A stretch of 64,000 nt of DNA from Sabellastarte sp. h YS-2021 (taxonomy: Eukaryota; Annelida; Polychaeta; Sabellida; Sabellidae). Position numbers and translations under genes: made by a program. Shown piece after piece: positions 52,597 through 64,000 of the stretch. Position 1 is the stretch's first letter. Each line of letters starts with the position of its first letter. The stretch is from assembly GCA_964017235.1 (NCBI GenBank), contig OZ024931.1, positions 97,792,221 through 97,856,220 of the forward strand, written 5' to 3'. The notes beneath the pieces were generated by a model, which saw only the letters and a list, made by a program, of their open reading frames with translations, searched no databases and was not told the origin of the DNA.

Positions 52597-52690
52597 TCCA
52601 TTGGATAGGGTATTAACTTATAAAAATTTAATTTACCTATTAAATTTGCAATTTTATTGCGTAAATACATCCTATCCAATGGACAATAGC
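52597..52690 (+). repeat. E8 internal complementary region
   Basis: The left half carries TTTACCTATTAAATTTGC, the exact complement of E8's own variant left end (GCAAATTTAATAGGTAAA at 52324), where the other copies I compared have AAGTAAA. The right half has one change (GCGTAAATAC). Confidence 0.9.
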
Positions 52691-52715
52691 TGAATAACTA
52701 TCGCTTGGTCGGCGG

Positions 52716-52874
52716 GTAAGTTACTAGGGACTTAATTGAACTTATACAAGATAACTAACAAAATTTTATCCAAGCTTGGGTAGTCCTTGAGGTCGGGAAA
52801 CCCTTAAGGCCATAGTCACTCGACAGAAACCGGTTAACCGGTCCAAACCGACTTACCTCCCCCCCTTTTAACAG
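52716..52874 (+). other. Candidate antisense intron in E8
   Basis: GCGG|GTAAGTTACT donor at 52716; CCCCCCCCTTTTAACAG acceptor with AG at 52873-52874; 159 nt. AATAAA is at 52922-52927. Confidence 0.45.
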
Positions 52875-52947
52875 ACCTGCTCTGAGGTAGGGGAAAAGAG
52901 GGATGAGTCCAGTCCCATAGAAATAAACCTCCCGAAGGAGGCACGTC

Positions 52948-52983
<36 letters not shown>

Positions 52984-53036
52984 CCTTAAATATATGTACA
53001 ACTTTTTACAAATGTACAATATCTCCTCCCTCACCT

Positions 53037-54140
53037 GGACTACTGGTGGATCTGCTGAGCAGCCACGACCGGTCCCAGATGGTAGAGCTGCAAGTCAGCC
53101 CAAGCCACATCCTTCAGATAGCATTGTGTGAAGGTGTTGTGTGATTTTCAGTGGCAGGCTGCTAAGATCTGTTCTAAAGAAACTCCCGATTGGAAGGCTT
53201 TAGAGGCAGCAAAGGCCCTAACATCATGGGCTTTGACCTGATGTAATGTGTGGGCCTTCTGATCTGAGAGCTCATAACACAGGATCACAGTTTGCTTGAT
53301 CCATGAGGAGATAGTGGTAGGTGAGATGTCTGTTAAAACCTTTCTTGATGGAAACAAAGACCAAACTCTTTATTCTGCCTAAGGTCTGAGGTCCTGTCCA
53401 AGTAGTAGCGCAGTGCTCTGACCGGACAAAGAGACCTGTCCGACTTGAGGGATCTATCCAGAGTAGGGGCCAGGGCTGGAATTACCACTGGGGCCACACT
53501 ATCAGGACCCTCTTTGGCCAGCTGATTCTTTGAAAGAAAGCTGGGTGATGGATACAGGGACACTTTTGACCAGTCAGATTGGTGTCTGATATTTCTCTTT
53601 TGCCAAGCATGAATCTCACTTCTGCGCTTGCCTGACCCAAGGGCTAATAGGAAAACTGTCTTGAAGGTCAAGAGCTTCAAGGAAGCTTCCTTGATTGGCT
53701 CAAAAGGGGCCTTTGTCTGCTGGTGTAAGACCAGAGATAGGTTCCAGGAAGGGATACCCCTTCTACCCTTGGGTCTGGCTCTATGGAAGCTATCCAAGAG
53801 ACGAGTGAGATTTTCATCTTTGCTGATATTGAGGGTTGAATTTCCCAGTTTATCAGCAATGGCTGATCTGTAACCATCAATGCTGCTGGGCTGTAACTTC
53901 CTGTCCTCAAAAAGATACATAAGGAAGTCAGCAACCGACTTTACAGGGGGTGCCCTGAAGTCCACCTGATTAGTGATGCAGCACTTTGTAAAAATGGTCC
54001 ACTTTGCCTCATAGACTGATCTGGTTGATCCTCTTTGAGGAGCCTCAATCCTTGCTGCCACTGCTTCAGAGAAGCCCTGTTCTTTGATTGCCGAGGCTCT
54101 AGGAGCCATGAATGGAGATTTAGATTTATCAGATTTCTAT
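53037..54140 (-). pseudogene. E8 tyrosine recombinase, frameshift and nonsense
   Basis: 53333-54109 is open and covers the N-terminal part and first catalytic Arg (ALGSGKRRSEIHAW). A frameshift near 53340 leads to the 53148-53357 frame with AHDVRAFAASKAF. The Trp of the ACHW box is then a TGA (53148), just before the Tyr box. Otherwise very close to E1. Confidence 0.88.
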
Positions 54141-56454
54141 GAGGGATCTGATTGAATGGTTGTGTTAACAGGTTGGGAAGTTTGGGCAGGCTCAGAGGGA
54201 CCTGACTGGACATGGTCACTAGATCCCAAAACCAAGGCATGTTGGGCCATCCAGGGGCAATCAGGATGATTCTCTTGCATGGAGAATCCTGCAACTTCTC
54301 CACTACTTTGCCCAAAATGGCTGTCGGTGGGAAGGCGTAAGCATCCAGATCCTGCCATTGGAAACTGAGTGCATCCACTGCTACTGCCAGTGGGTCCGGA
54401 ACTGGTGACACAAACTGAGGTAACTTGTTGTTGAACCTCGTGGCAAATAGATCTATTTTGGGCCGGTGCCACCTGCTGCACAAAGCTTGAAAAACCTCTT
54501 GAAGGAGGGACCATTCTGTTTGAATGGTCTGGCCTAGGCGGGATAGCTTGTCTGCTACCACATTCAGTCGGCCTGGGATGTGTCGGGCTTTCAGTGTCAC
54601 TTGGTGTCTGGTACACCAGGTCAAGATTCTCCATAGTAGGGCACAAAGTGGGCCCGACCTCATGCCTCCCTCCTTGTTTATGTAAGACACTACTGTAGTG
54701 TTGTCGGATGCCACAAGTACTATATTGTCGGTGCAAAGGTCTTGAAATTCTTTTAGAGCTAAAAAGACTGCTTTTAATTCCAGGTAGTTTATGTGCAGCT
54801 TGCTTTCCGGTAGGGACCAAGACCCTCTTGCAGTGCATTCGTTTAAGTGAGCGCCCCACCCTTCTTTTGATGCGTCTGTAAATATCTGCAGAGCATGTTT
54901 TATAGGGTGTAATGACTGGCCTGTAAGAACGTTGTCTTTTTGTAGCCACCATTGTAGATGAGGGTGCAGTGACTTGGGAATTGGGATCACCTTTTCTAGG
55001 GATTCCGGTATTCTCCAGTTGTTTTTGAGATGCCACTGTATGGGTCTCATGTGGAGTCGGCCTAGGTGAACTTCCTTCTCTGTGGTTGTTAACAAACCTA
55101 TCAAGGATATGAACTGCCGGACCGGACAAGCCGGTAGTAGAAGGAGAGACTGAATCTTTTCTTGAAGGTTCTGCCACCGATCCGGTGTCGGTCGGACCCG
55201 GCCGGCCCTGAGGTCGAACTAGTAGTCTACAAAGTCAAAGACCTGTTTCGGTTCCAGCTCTGATTTCTCTACGTTCACCACCCATCCTAGGTCCTGGCAT
55301 AATTTTACTAGGATTTGGGTATGTTGGAGACAAATATGGTGGGACCTTGCTCTCACCAAACAGTTGTCTAGGTACTGGTGGATTCTTATACCCTGATGTG
55401 TGGCCATCAGTTTTATCTCCTTTGCTACCACAGTGAACTCCATGGGTGCTGTGGACAGACCGAAGGGCAAAGCCTTGAATTGGTATGTCTGACCCTGAAT
55501 ATGAAACCTGAGATATTTCCTGGACTGTTCCTGTATTGGTATATGGAAGTAGGCGTCCTTGAAATCTATTGAGGTGACCCACTCTCCTTGTTGGAGGGAT
55601 GTTCTGATGGTTTCTGGAGTCTCCATTTTGAATTTCTCGGTTTTGAGGAAGAGATTCAGTTTGCTCAGGTCTAGTATGGGCCTCCACTTGTTGCTGGGTT
55701 TTGGGACTAAAAATAGTCGGTTGAAAAACCCCAGAGATGTCTGGTTTTGAACCCGCTCTACTGCGTTTTTGTCTATAAGCTGATGTAATGCCTCCAGCAG
55801 GTAGCTGTTCCTGTGGGGATTGACATAACAGCTTATGACTGTACGAGACCTTGTGAGTTGTGGCCGGATCCGAAAGGGGAGGGGGTAACCCTCTCTCAGG
55901 ATTTGAACTACTTTCGGACCGGCCCCCCGATCTAGCCAAGTTTTCCAAAAGGTTTGAAGTCTGGCCCCTACAGGCAGATTTTGTACAACATTGGGGGCAT
56001 TTACTACAGGTTGGACAGAAGACAACTGAGTGACACAAGAAACACTGTTCACATATTTTAATTTGTAATTTCTTGATATCTGACAATCTGCTGCCCCAGG
56101 ACTTAACTCTCTCTTTTGGGAGTGCCTGGGCGCAGAAGGTACACTTTTTACAACATGAAAACTTGCAAAGTTCAAAGTCTTTTCCTGTGGTAATGTCTGG
56201 TTCCTGGCCAGCAGTCGTTCCTGTAAACTGTTTACAAAGTAATTGTCATTTATAGGACTGCTGGCCCTTGGCTGGTCGTGAGGAATAATAAGAAGCCTTG
56301 TCCTTGTTCTTCTTATTCTGTCCTCTGTTGCCAATGTTTTTCCAGGCAGGACGGTCAGGCTTCCTGTAGTCCGTACGCTTATCCTGTCTTTCGTAGGGGT
56401 GGAAGCGACCTTTCTTCCATGACTGGACCTGACCCTTGCTCTCAAAATTAGCAA
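53941..56454 (-). pseudogene. E8 RT / RNase H / methyltransferase with one nonsense codon
   Basis: Two open frames in the same phase, 55219-56454 and 53941-55104, separated by a TAG at 55216-55218 where E1 has Gln (FDFVGYQ). RT: IDFKDAYFHIP and HQYLDNCLVRA, where the fourth YLDD position is Asn, a second lesion at the active site. RNase H: FTDAS, NYLELKA, ASDNTT and ADKLSR all present. Methyltransferase: DLFATRFNN, AYAFPPTAILGK. Inactive as RT, but RNase H looks whole. Confidence 0.9.
55960..56245 (-). other. E8 Cys-rich block after the gag stop
   Basis: The gag frame is open directly after the TGA at 56246-56248 and encodes CKFSCCKKCTFCAQAL, a KERVKSWGS linker and CEQCFLCHSVVFC..C..C..CC....C. 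Cysteine positions match E1 despite many other changes. Confidence 0.75.
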
Positions 56455-58237
56455 TGTCTTGTTCGGCCTGTTTTAAAGCAGCGTCTAGGAATAATGTGGA
56501 GATATGTAGAGGCCCTGTACGTAAGGCAGCCAAGGTGTCAGGTTTGATTCCCATCTTGAGGTGAGAAAGGTAGGAGTCCCGTCTTGCAAGCGTGCTATTA
56601 GCCACTGTGACGAACACAAAGTCTCAAGCGTCTTGGCCATAGACTGCGTGATGCTTGAATTGAAGTTCAGTAAGCAGCATGTGAGACCCTCTCTGACGAC
56701 TTTCCTTTACTTAATTCTGACTTCACCACCTTCAGCTGGGCTTGCATACTGTCCTGAACCATATATAAGCATCTATTGAAGCCGGCCACTTGGTTGCAAT
56801 GATAGAAGTTTCGCGGCCCGACTTCTCCCAGCGCCTCAGACTGTCTTGAGAAATCTGTCTTGAAGCTGGAGCTGTTGATGCAATGCCGGCTGCCTTGGCT
56901 ATATGGCTGTATGTACTATTGACTTTTGACGCGTCCATACTCCAAGTATGCACAGTCTTAGGATCCTGATCCCCTGAAGGTCGGTTAGGAACAAAACTGT
57001 ACCATTTTGCTTGAGACTTGCGGGGGCGGACGAATTGGTCTTTCAGCAAGCCACCGGCCTCCGAGCTGTGTAACGGGTACCCCTCTGTAAGAGTGAGATT
57101 GAGTTTTCCCATCTTGCTACAGAGCCATTCGTCTGTGGGCATAGACACTGAGACTTTCCCTGTAGGTTGCGTCTTGGGCCCGGCGAAGGGGTTGTCTTCT
57201 GACTTAGAGGCTGCCGTATCCATTTCTGGGATGTGACTCCACCCCATAAACGATCTGATACCACTCATCGTTTCCCTATAATTTTGTTCTTCTGATAGGG
57301 TCAGATCTGGGTCGGTAGCAGGGGCCTCAGGGTCCTGATCGGACAGCTCCCTGTCCTCAACGAACAGGTCCACTGGGGGATGGTCAGAGAGGTCGGTGTC
57401 GGATTCGGTGTTATTGAAGATGTGCTCTGTCTTCTTGCAGGGACTGATGACGATCTGCTAGGTACTTGCTGAGACATAGGCGAGTCAGTACCAGCCAGAT
57501 CTGAAGGTTGATCAGTGGACACCTTTCCTTTGGTTGATTTGCTGGTCGACTTGGAAGCAGTCTGAATATTACCAGGCAAATCTGTAGACTTAGAATTGTC
57601 CGGTCGGTGTTGGTCGGTCTGATGAAAGGCTTAGAAGAAACAACTGAGCTATGAGGAGGAGAGTGTGTCGGTGTAACCTTCACAGTTGTAAAAGCCGGTT
57701 CTGGTTGCTCCAAGGATTTTTGTAACAGTAAAGCCTCTGGTCTGTTGAATCTTTCTGACCATTTCTGGTCTAACTCGTCTATCCTAGTATCCTGAGAGGA
57801 TCTGTGAGTCTTGTTGGATGAGAGCGACTTAGCTGGCTTGTCAGCTTTAGGTTCTTTGGAAGACTGAGGTTTAACTTTATCAATATTGGGCTTTTTCTTC
57901 TTTTCAGAACTAGAACCAAGGGACTTTACAATCCCTTGATCGTCCACTGCTCCCACTACCGTTACAGTTGACGGTCAATGAGAGAGGAACTGGTGTCCTG
58001 CTTAGGGGTGTCAGTAACCTTTTTCAATTCATGTTTTTCTTTCTTTAGCCTATAAGAAGGCGTACACAACTGGATACGTTGGTCTTCAGAAAGAGAATTG
58101 CAAGCATTACAGTCATTATGGGAGACACAAGGGTCAGAGCCCTTACCTTTTTCCCTGCAACGTGCGCAGAAACTATGGCTGTCAAAGCTAGCCATGATAT
58201 GTCCACAGCTCCCGTGTTTCTGACTTGGAGAAGACAT
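56246..58237 (-). pseudogene. E8 gag, several frameshifts
   Basis: ATG at 58235-58237 (MSSPSQKHGSCGH; Cys/His motif intact). Open stretches 57962-58237, 57411-57956, 57301-57579, 56732-57373 and 56246-56617 are in different frames. Helical domain MPTDEWLCSKMGKLNLTL and basic C-terminus RPAKGQQSYK are as in E1. A short internal deletion lies near 56620-56730. Confidence 0.87.
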
Positions 58238-58394
58238 AGTTAACTGATGCAAAACGGGAGTAAATCCTGGTCCACAAAGGTCTATAAACACCCCGTAACA
58301 AAATAATATCACTGAAGAAACACACTCTGTAAATATAAGATCCAAAACTTAAAATAAGTTGAATGACAAAAAAAGTCTGTGTACACAGCATGTG

Positions 58395-58587
58395 CGCCAA
58401 ACGAAAAAGATGCTATGACGTCACACTGTCTAGACAGGAAGGAAGTACGACACGCCATCTGGCGAGTGCACAGTATTGGACCGACCTGGCCAGTGGAAAC
58501 ACAGGACGTCTTTTTCTGACGTTTGGCGGGCCGGTCCGCGCCGACCGGATAAGCTATTGTCCATTGGATAGGATGTATTAACGCAAT
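58395..58587 (-). repeat. E8 right inverted terminal repeat
   Basis: CGCCAAACGAAAAAGATGCT, TGACGTCA, CTGTCTAGACAG, CCGGTC/GACCGG pair, CCATTGGATAGGATG, CGCAATAAAA. Partner of 52321-52540. Confidence 0.9.
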
Positions 58588-58590
58588 AAA

Positions 58591-59486
58591 ACATCGTTTT
58601 ATTAAAATGTCCAGAAAAAGTCAACTCAAAATAGCATAATAGCTATATAGCACAGTAGCCATTACTCAGTTAGCTATAAAGGTATTATCACCAAAAGCAA
58701 TCCCAAGCAAGCTACTGATCCAATAATCCTCCATCCCAAATTTTGTGAACATAGGTGAAATACTTTTCCTTCAAAATGCTTAAAATACAAAAGCTACTCA
58801 AAGTAGCTAAGTAGCTATTACTCAGTCAGTTATATAGCTTTTATCACTAAACGCAATCTATTGACCTAAGTATTGCTCATACCAAATTTGGTATAGATAT
58901 GTCAAATATTTTTCCTTAAAATGCCCGGAAAACGAAAGAAGTACACAAATGTAGCTAAGTAGCTATTACTCAGCTAGATATAGCTAGAAAGCAATCATTG
59001 ACCAAAAGCTATCCTGGCCAAACTATTGACACAACTATCCTTCATGTAAATTTTTGTGAAGCTAGAAAACTTTGTTTTCCTTTAAAATGCTTAAAATAAA
59101 AAAGCTACTCAAAGTAGCTGAGTAGCTATTACTCAGTCAGTTATATAGCTATTATCACTAAAAGCAATCCCAAGCAAGCTATTGACTTAACTATTACTCA
59201 TATCAAATATCGTAAAGATATGTCAAAGATTTTTCCTTAAAATGCCCAGAAACAAAAGAAGTATACAAAAGTAGCTAAGTAGCTATTACTCAGTTAGCTA
59301 TAGAGCTATCTTCACCAACAGCATCCCATGCAAACTATTAACCCAATAAACACCCATACCAAATTTGGTAAACATAGGATAAATACTTTTCCTTGAAATA
59401 AGCGGAAACCAAGTGTGACGGACAGTGGACGCTGGAAAAAGCAAAAATAATGCCCCCCCCCCCCCCCCCAGTGGGGTGGACATAAT
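58591..59486 (+). repeat. R3 copy C, right part (tail)
   Basis: Continues the tail broken at 52317: several 230-bp-scale repeats of AGTAGCTAAGTAGCTATTAC, CAAAAGCAATCCCAAGCAAG and CCAAATTTTGTGAACATAGG. It ends in a C run and CAGTGGGGTGGACATAA, the R3 terminal hairpin (stem partly absorbed in the C run). Confidence 0.83.
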
Positions 59487-60243
59487 ACTTAAAACGCAAT
59501 ATTTTTCCAGTTACAACTGATTTACTCAACAGTGAGAACCTGAGAATAGCTATTACACAGCTATACCATGAGCTATATGTCTCCAAATTTACAATATTAT
59601 AGCTACTTCAAAAGTAGATGAACAATATATTTAAACAGAATTCTCTAAATGCAATAGTTTTCCAGTTACAACTGATTTACTCAACAGAGAAAACCTCAAA
59701 ATAGCTATTGCTCTGCTATGCAATAAGCTACAGGTCTACAACTTTACTATATTATAGCTGAACCAAAAGTAGGTGAACAACATATTTAAAGAAAATACTC
59801 TAAATGCAATAGTTTTCAAGTTAGAACTGATTTACTCAACAGTGAGAACCTGAAAGTAGCTATTGCTCAGCTATGCCATGACCTACAAGTCTGCAAATTC
59901 ACTATGTTATAGCTGACCCAAAAGTAGATGAACAACATATTTTATAGAAAATACTTTAAACACAATATTTTTCAAGTTACAACTGATTTACTCAATAGTG
60001 AGAACCTGAGAATAGCTATTATACAGCTTGGCATGAGCCACACGTCTCCAATTTTACTATGTTATAGCTAATTCAAAAGTAGATGAACAACATATTTAAA
60101 CAACAGAGTTCTTTAAATGCAATAGTTTTTGAGTTATAAGTGATTTTACTCATTATGAAAGTTACTGAAAAATCAGAAAGTAGCTATTACTCATTTAGTT
60201 ATTGTAATAGACACCCAAGTTACTCACTATGTTGTAGCTATGG
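59487..60243 (+). repeat. R2 array between R3 and C2
   Basis: About five diverged R2 units (CAACTGATTTACTCAACAGT, TAGCTATTACACAGCTATAC). The last is the variant type ending CACTATGTTGTAGCTATGG, running directly into the C2 head. Confidence 0.83.
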
Positions 60244-63200
60244 AACAAGAGGAGAGTGCCCGTGAACGGGCACTGTGTCAGCTGACTGAATGTTTTTGAT
60301 TTGTGATGGTGATAATGAGAGGAAAGCATAATTATCACGGAAAGGGCTGTACAGAAATACAGTAAATGGTAACTGAACAGCATGTTCGAAAGATATTCCG
60401 AAGCTGACAGAAGAAAAGGACAAAAAAGTTGTGCCCTGCAAATGGTATTATGAAATAAAGTAACAAGGTAATTGTTTAAGTGTAAAAAGTAGGTTAAAAA
60501 TATTTAAAGAAATACTATAAATGCAATATCCTCGTTCGACCATGAAGAAGGGGTCCAAAGGTCAAATCTGACCATACCAAAAGATTCCCAGCCAAAGAAT
60601 TTAGGATGGTTTACCATCCCAAACCTCTCGGACCAATAATAAGTGAGTCATAGGCACTTTTTAAGTTTGGCTATCCTTGTTTGACCTTGAAGGAGGGGGT
60701 CCAAGGTCAAATCCGACCACACAAAAAAATTCCCAGCCCATGATTTCCTGTAGCTTGTTTACCATCCCAAACTTGTAGGACCAATAATAAGCGAGTTCTA
60801 AGCAATTGTAAGTTTGGCTATCCTCAATTGACCTTGAAGGAGGGGTCCCAGGTCAAATCTGACCACACCAAAAGAATCCCAGCCCATGATTTCCTATATG
60901 TTGGTTTACCATCCCAAACCTCCAAGACCAATAATACGCGAGTTATAAGCACTTTAAGTTTGGCTATCTTCGTTTGACCTGGTAGGAGGGGTCTAAGGTC
61001 AAATCCGACCACACCAAAAGATTCCCAGCCCATGATTTTCTATAGGTTGGTTTTCCATTCGAAACCTCTAGGACCAATAATAAGTGAGTTATAAGCACTT
61101 TTAAGTTTGGCTATCCTCATTTGACCTTGAAGGAGGGGTCCAAGGTGAAATCCGACCACACCAAAAAATTCCCAGCTCATGATTTTCTATAGGTTGGTTT
61201 TCATTCCAACCTCTAGGACCAATAATAAGCGAGTTATAAGCACTTTTATGTTTGGCTATCCTCATTTGACCTTGAAGGAGGGTTCCAAGGTCAAATCGGA
61301 CCATATTAATAGATTCCCAGCCCATGATTTCCTACAGGTTGGATACAATGATTTACTCAACAGTGAGAACCTGAAAGAAGCTATTGCTCAGCTATGCCAT
61401 GACATAGAGGTCTGCAATTTCACTATGTTATAGCTGACCAAAAATTATGTGAATAACATATTTAAACAAAATACTCTAAATGTAATAATTTTCAAGTTAC
61501 AACTGATTTACTCAAGAGTGAGAACCTCAAAGTAACTATTACTCAGCTATGCAATGAGCTACATGTCTGAATTTTTGCACTGTTATAGCTGACCTAAAAG
61601 TAGGTGAACAACATATTTAAGCAAAATACTGTAAATGCAATAGTTTTCAAGTTACAACTGATTTACTCAATAGTGAGAACCTGAAAATAGCTATTGCTCT
61701 GCTATGCCATGAGCTATAGGTCTGTAATTTCACTATGTTATAGCTAACCCCAAAGTAGGTGAACAATGTATTTTAACAAAATACTCCAAATGCAATATTT
61801 TTCAAGTTATAGCTGATTTACTCAACAGTCAGTGCCTGAGAATAGCTATTGCTCAGTTGTGCCATGAGCTACAGGTCTGAAATTTTACTATGTTATAGCT
61901 GACCCAAAAGTAGGTGAACAACATATTTAAGCAAAATACTGTAAATGCAATAGTTCTCAAGTTACAACTGATTTACTCAATAGTGATGACCTAAAAGTAG
62001 CTATTACTCAGCTATGCCATGAGCTACAGGTCTGAAATTTTACTATGTTATAGCTGACCCAAAAGTAGCTGAATAACATATTTATACTAAATTCTCTAAA
62101 TGCAATAGTTTTGCAATTAAAACTGATTTACTCAATAGTGAGAACCTCAAAGTAGTTATTACTCAGCTATGCAATGAGCTACAGGTCTGAAATTTTACTA
62201 TGTTATAGCTGATCCAAAAGTAGGTGAACAACATATTAAAGCAAAATACTGTAAATGCAATAGTTTTCAAGTTACAACTGATTTACTCAATAGTGATGAC
62301 CTAAAAGTAGCTATTACTCAGCTATGCCATGAGCTACAGGTCTGAAATTTTACTATGTTATAGCTGACCCAAAAGTAGCTGAATAACATATTTATACGAA
62401 ATTCTCTAAATGCAATAGTTTTCCAATTACAACCGATTTACTCAATAGTGAGAACTTCAAAGTAGCCATTACTCAGCTATGCAATGAGCCACAGATCTGA
62501 AACTTCACTATGTTATAGCTGATCCCAAAATAGGTGAATAACATATTGAAACAAAATACTCTAAATGCAATAGTTTCCAAGTTATAAGCGATTTACTCAA
62601 CAGTGATAACCTAAAAGTAGCTATTACTCAGCTATGCCATGAGCTACAGGTCTGAAATTTTACTATGTTATAGCTGACCCAAAAGTAGCTGAATAACATA
62701 TTTATACGAAATTCTCTAAATGCAATAGTTTTCCAATTACAACCGATTTACTCAATAGTGAGAACTTCAAAGTAGCTATTACTCAGCTATGCAATGAGCC
62801 ACAGATCTGAAACTTCACTATGTTATAGCTGATCCCAAAATAGGTGAATAACATATTGAAACAAAATACTCTAAATGCAATAGTTTCCAAGTTATAAGCG
62901 ATTTACTCAACAGTGATAACCTAAAAGTAGCTATTACTCAGCTATGCCATGAGCTACAGGTCTGAAATTTTACTATGTTATAGCTGACCCAAAAGTAGCT
63001 GAATAACATATTTATACGAAATTCTCTAAATGCAATAGTTTTCCAATTACAACCGATTTACTCAATAGTGAGAACTTCAAAGTAGCTATTACTCAGCTAT
63101 GCAATGAGCCACAGATCTGAAACTTCACTATGTTATAGCTGATCCCAAAATAGGTGAATAACATATTGAAACAAAATACTCTAAATGCAATAGTTTCCAA

Positions 63201-64000
63201 GTTATAAGCGATTTACTCAACAGTGATAACCTAAAAGTAGCTATTACTCAGCTATGCCATGAGCTACAGGTCTGAAATTTTACTATGTTATAGCTGACCC
63301 AAAAGTAGCTGAATAACATATTTATACGAAATTCTCTAAATGCAATAGTTTTGAAGTTATAAGCGATTTACTCAACAGTGATAACCTAAAAGTAGCTATT
63401 ACTCAGCTATGCCATGAGCTACAGGTCTAAAATTTTACTATGTTATAGCTGACCCAAAAGTAGCTGAATAACATATTTATACGAAATTCTCTAAATGCAA
63501 TAGTTTTTAAGTTACAAGTGATTCTACTCATGATGGAAGTTACTGAAAAGCCCAAAAGTAGCTATTACTCACTTAGCTATTGAGACAGGCACCCAACTTA
63601 CTCACCATATTGTAGCTATGAAAAAAGTAGTTGAATAACATATTTTAACAAAATGCTCTAGATGCAACACTTTTCAAGTTATAAATGATTTTGTGCATGA
63701 TTTCATGAATTTTAATGCATTAAAAATTATTAAAAAAATTTATTAAAAAAAAAGTAAGACAGATCCAGGTCTCATACTCACACAAGAGAATCTACCTCTG
63801 GCCTAGTACATATATGCAAGATATGAGAGAAATCCCTGCAATAGTCACTGAGAAAATTGTGATTAAGTGTTGAAATTTTCACACTTTTGGTGGGGGTACC
63901 CCCCTTGTAATGTCTCTAGCAAACAGACGAACAGACAGATTTGCATGCCTTGAACAATTTTTCATCCTCAATAGATAAGGTATCTTTTAAAAAAAAACAG
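60244..64000 (+). mobile_element. C2: second long copy of the composite element, cut by the window end
   Basis: Head with perfect hairpin GTGCCCGTGAACGGGCAC (60256-60273) and GTCAGCTGAC. R1 array 60530-61345 (spacing 145-147 bp), R2 array 61350-63690, tail from 63691 (GTAAGACAGATCCAGGTCTC, GGTGGGGGTACCCCCCTTGT). The head and tail match C1 closely; the R2 array is about 700 bp longer. At 61345 R1 joins R2 directly, without the 9004-9240 stretch of C1. Confidence 0.85.
62270..63345 (+). repeat. R2 higher-order repeat, 310-bp dimer
   Basis: Two 155-bp monomer types (AGTGATAACCTAAAAGTAGC and AGTGAGAACTTCAAAGTAGC) alternate. The 310-bp dimers at 62581-62890 and 62891-63200 look identical or nearly so, the one before and the partial one after slightly diverged. 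Indicates recent unequal exchange. Confidence 0.85.

Larger units (their letters stand above)
52318..58590 (-). mobile_element. E8: full-length DIRS element with few lesions
   Basis: 6.27 kb and collinear with E1 throughout: left ITR 52321-52540, ICR, antisense intron signals, YR, RT/RNase H/methyltransferase, gag, right ITR 58395-58587. ITR arms differ at roughly seven sites. AAA lies at both junctions. R3 flanks rejoin across it without duplication. Older than E1 but the same lineage. Confidence 0.92.

Noticed and set aside
52834..53034. Minus-strand frame with a long Lys run
   Set aside because: Produced by the T run in the E8 3' leader.
61350..63690. CRISPR-like appearance of regularly spaced repeats
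   Set aside because: Units are directly adjacent 155-bp satellites with no unique spacers, in a clearly eukaryotic context.
1..64000. tRNA, rRNA or other structured RNA genes
   Set aside because: I found no cloverleaf, A/B box pair or rRNA-like segment by eye; a covariance-model search would be needed to exclude small ones.

Overview
This window looks like non-genic, repeat-saturated DNA from an animal, probably an aquatic invertebrate. The pointers are DIRS retrotransposons of metazoan type, a LINE fragment, and tandem repeats carrying nuclear-receptor-like AGGTCA words or 'AAAATGGCCGCCATTTT' blocks; there is no operon-like gene packing. I cannot name the species. I found no convincing complete host gene. 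One short exon-like block at 30071-30321 (minus) is the only host-coding candidate.

The dominant content is a DIRS family (tyrosine-recombinase retrotransposons). Nine insertions, named E0 to E8 here, lie at 1-439, 1519-7823, 11434-17374, 21249-27029, 31859-37708, 40606-44281, 45345-48390, 48388-50217 and 52318-58590. All are on the minus strand. Each has all or part of this layout, read from its right (5') end: inverted terminal repeat (ITR) of about 200 bp, gag, overlapping RT/RNase H/Dam-like methyltransferase and tyrosine recombinase (YR) frames, a 3' leader with an internal complementary region (ICR), and the left ITR. E1 has all three frames open and ITR arms that match base for base, so it is probably young and possibly autonomous. 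E8 is full length with a few lesions. E4 is full length but lacks the RT active-site segment. E2, E3 and E5 form a subfamily in which most of gag is replaced by an array of CTCTGTAACCGGT-like words and by CACGTGACC boxes. E6 is internally deleted, E7 is truncated and abuts E6 head to tail, and E0 enters from the left edge. A second, older DIRS family (DIRS-X, 440-1518 plus 7824-8195) is split by E1 and cut by E0.

Between the DIRS copies lie four kinds of repeat. (1) A composite non-coding element (8196-11238, 60244-64000, short copy 30838-31591) has a hairpin head, a 146-bp repeat array (R1), a 155-bp repeat array (R2) and a conserved tail. (2) A 160-172-bp array family (R3; 18717-20836, 28777-29637, and 50286-52317 continued at 58591-59486 around E8) ends in a GTCCACCCC/GGGGTGGAC hairpin. 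(3) An array family rich in AGGTCA (R4; 38314-40605, end fragment 31592-31757). (4) A 235-bp repeat (R5), a self-complementary satellite with a foldback unit (28145-28776), and a broken LINE (17660-18716).

The most interesting signals are: an apparently conserved intron-like unit plus poly(A) signal on the strand opposite the DIRS genes; a Cys-rich domain directly downstream of the gag stop in the gag/YR frame, ending where the RT-frame conservation begins; ICRs that carry the private variants of their own element's termini; the gag-replacing CCGGT array; and the identical orientation of every DIRS insertion.
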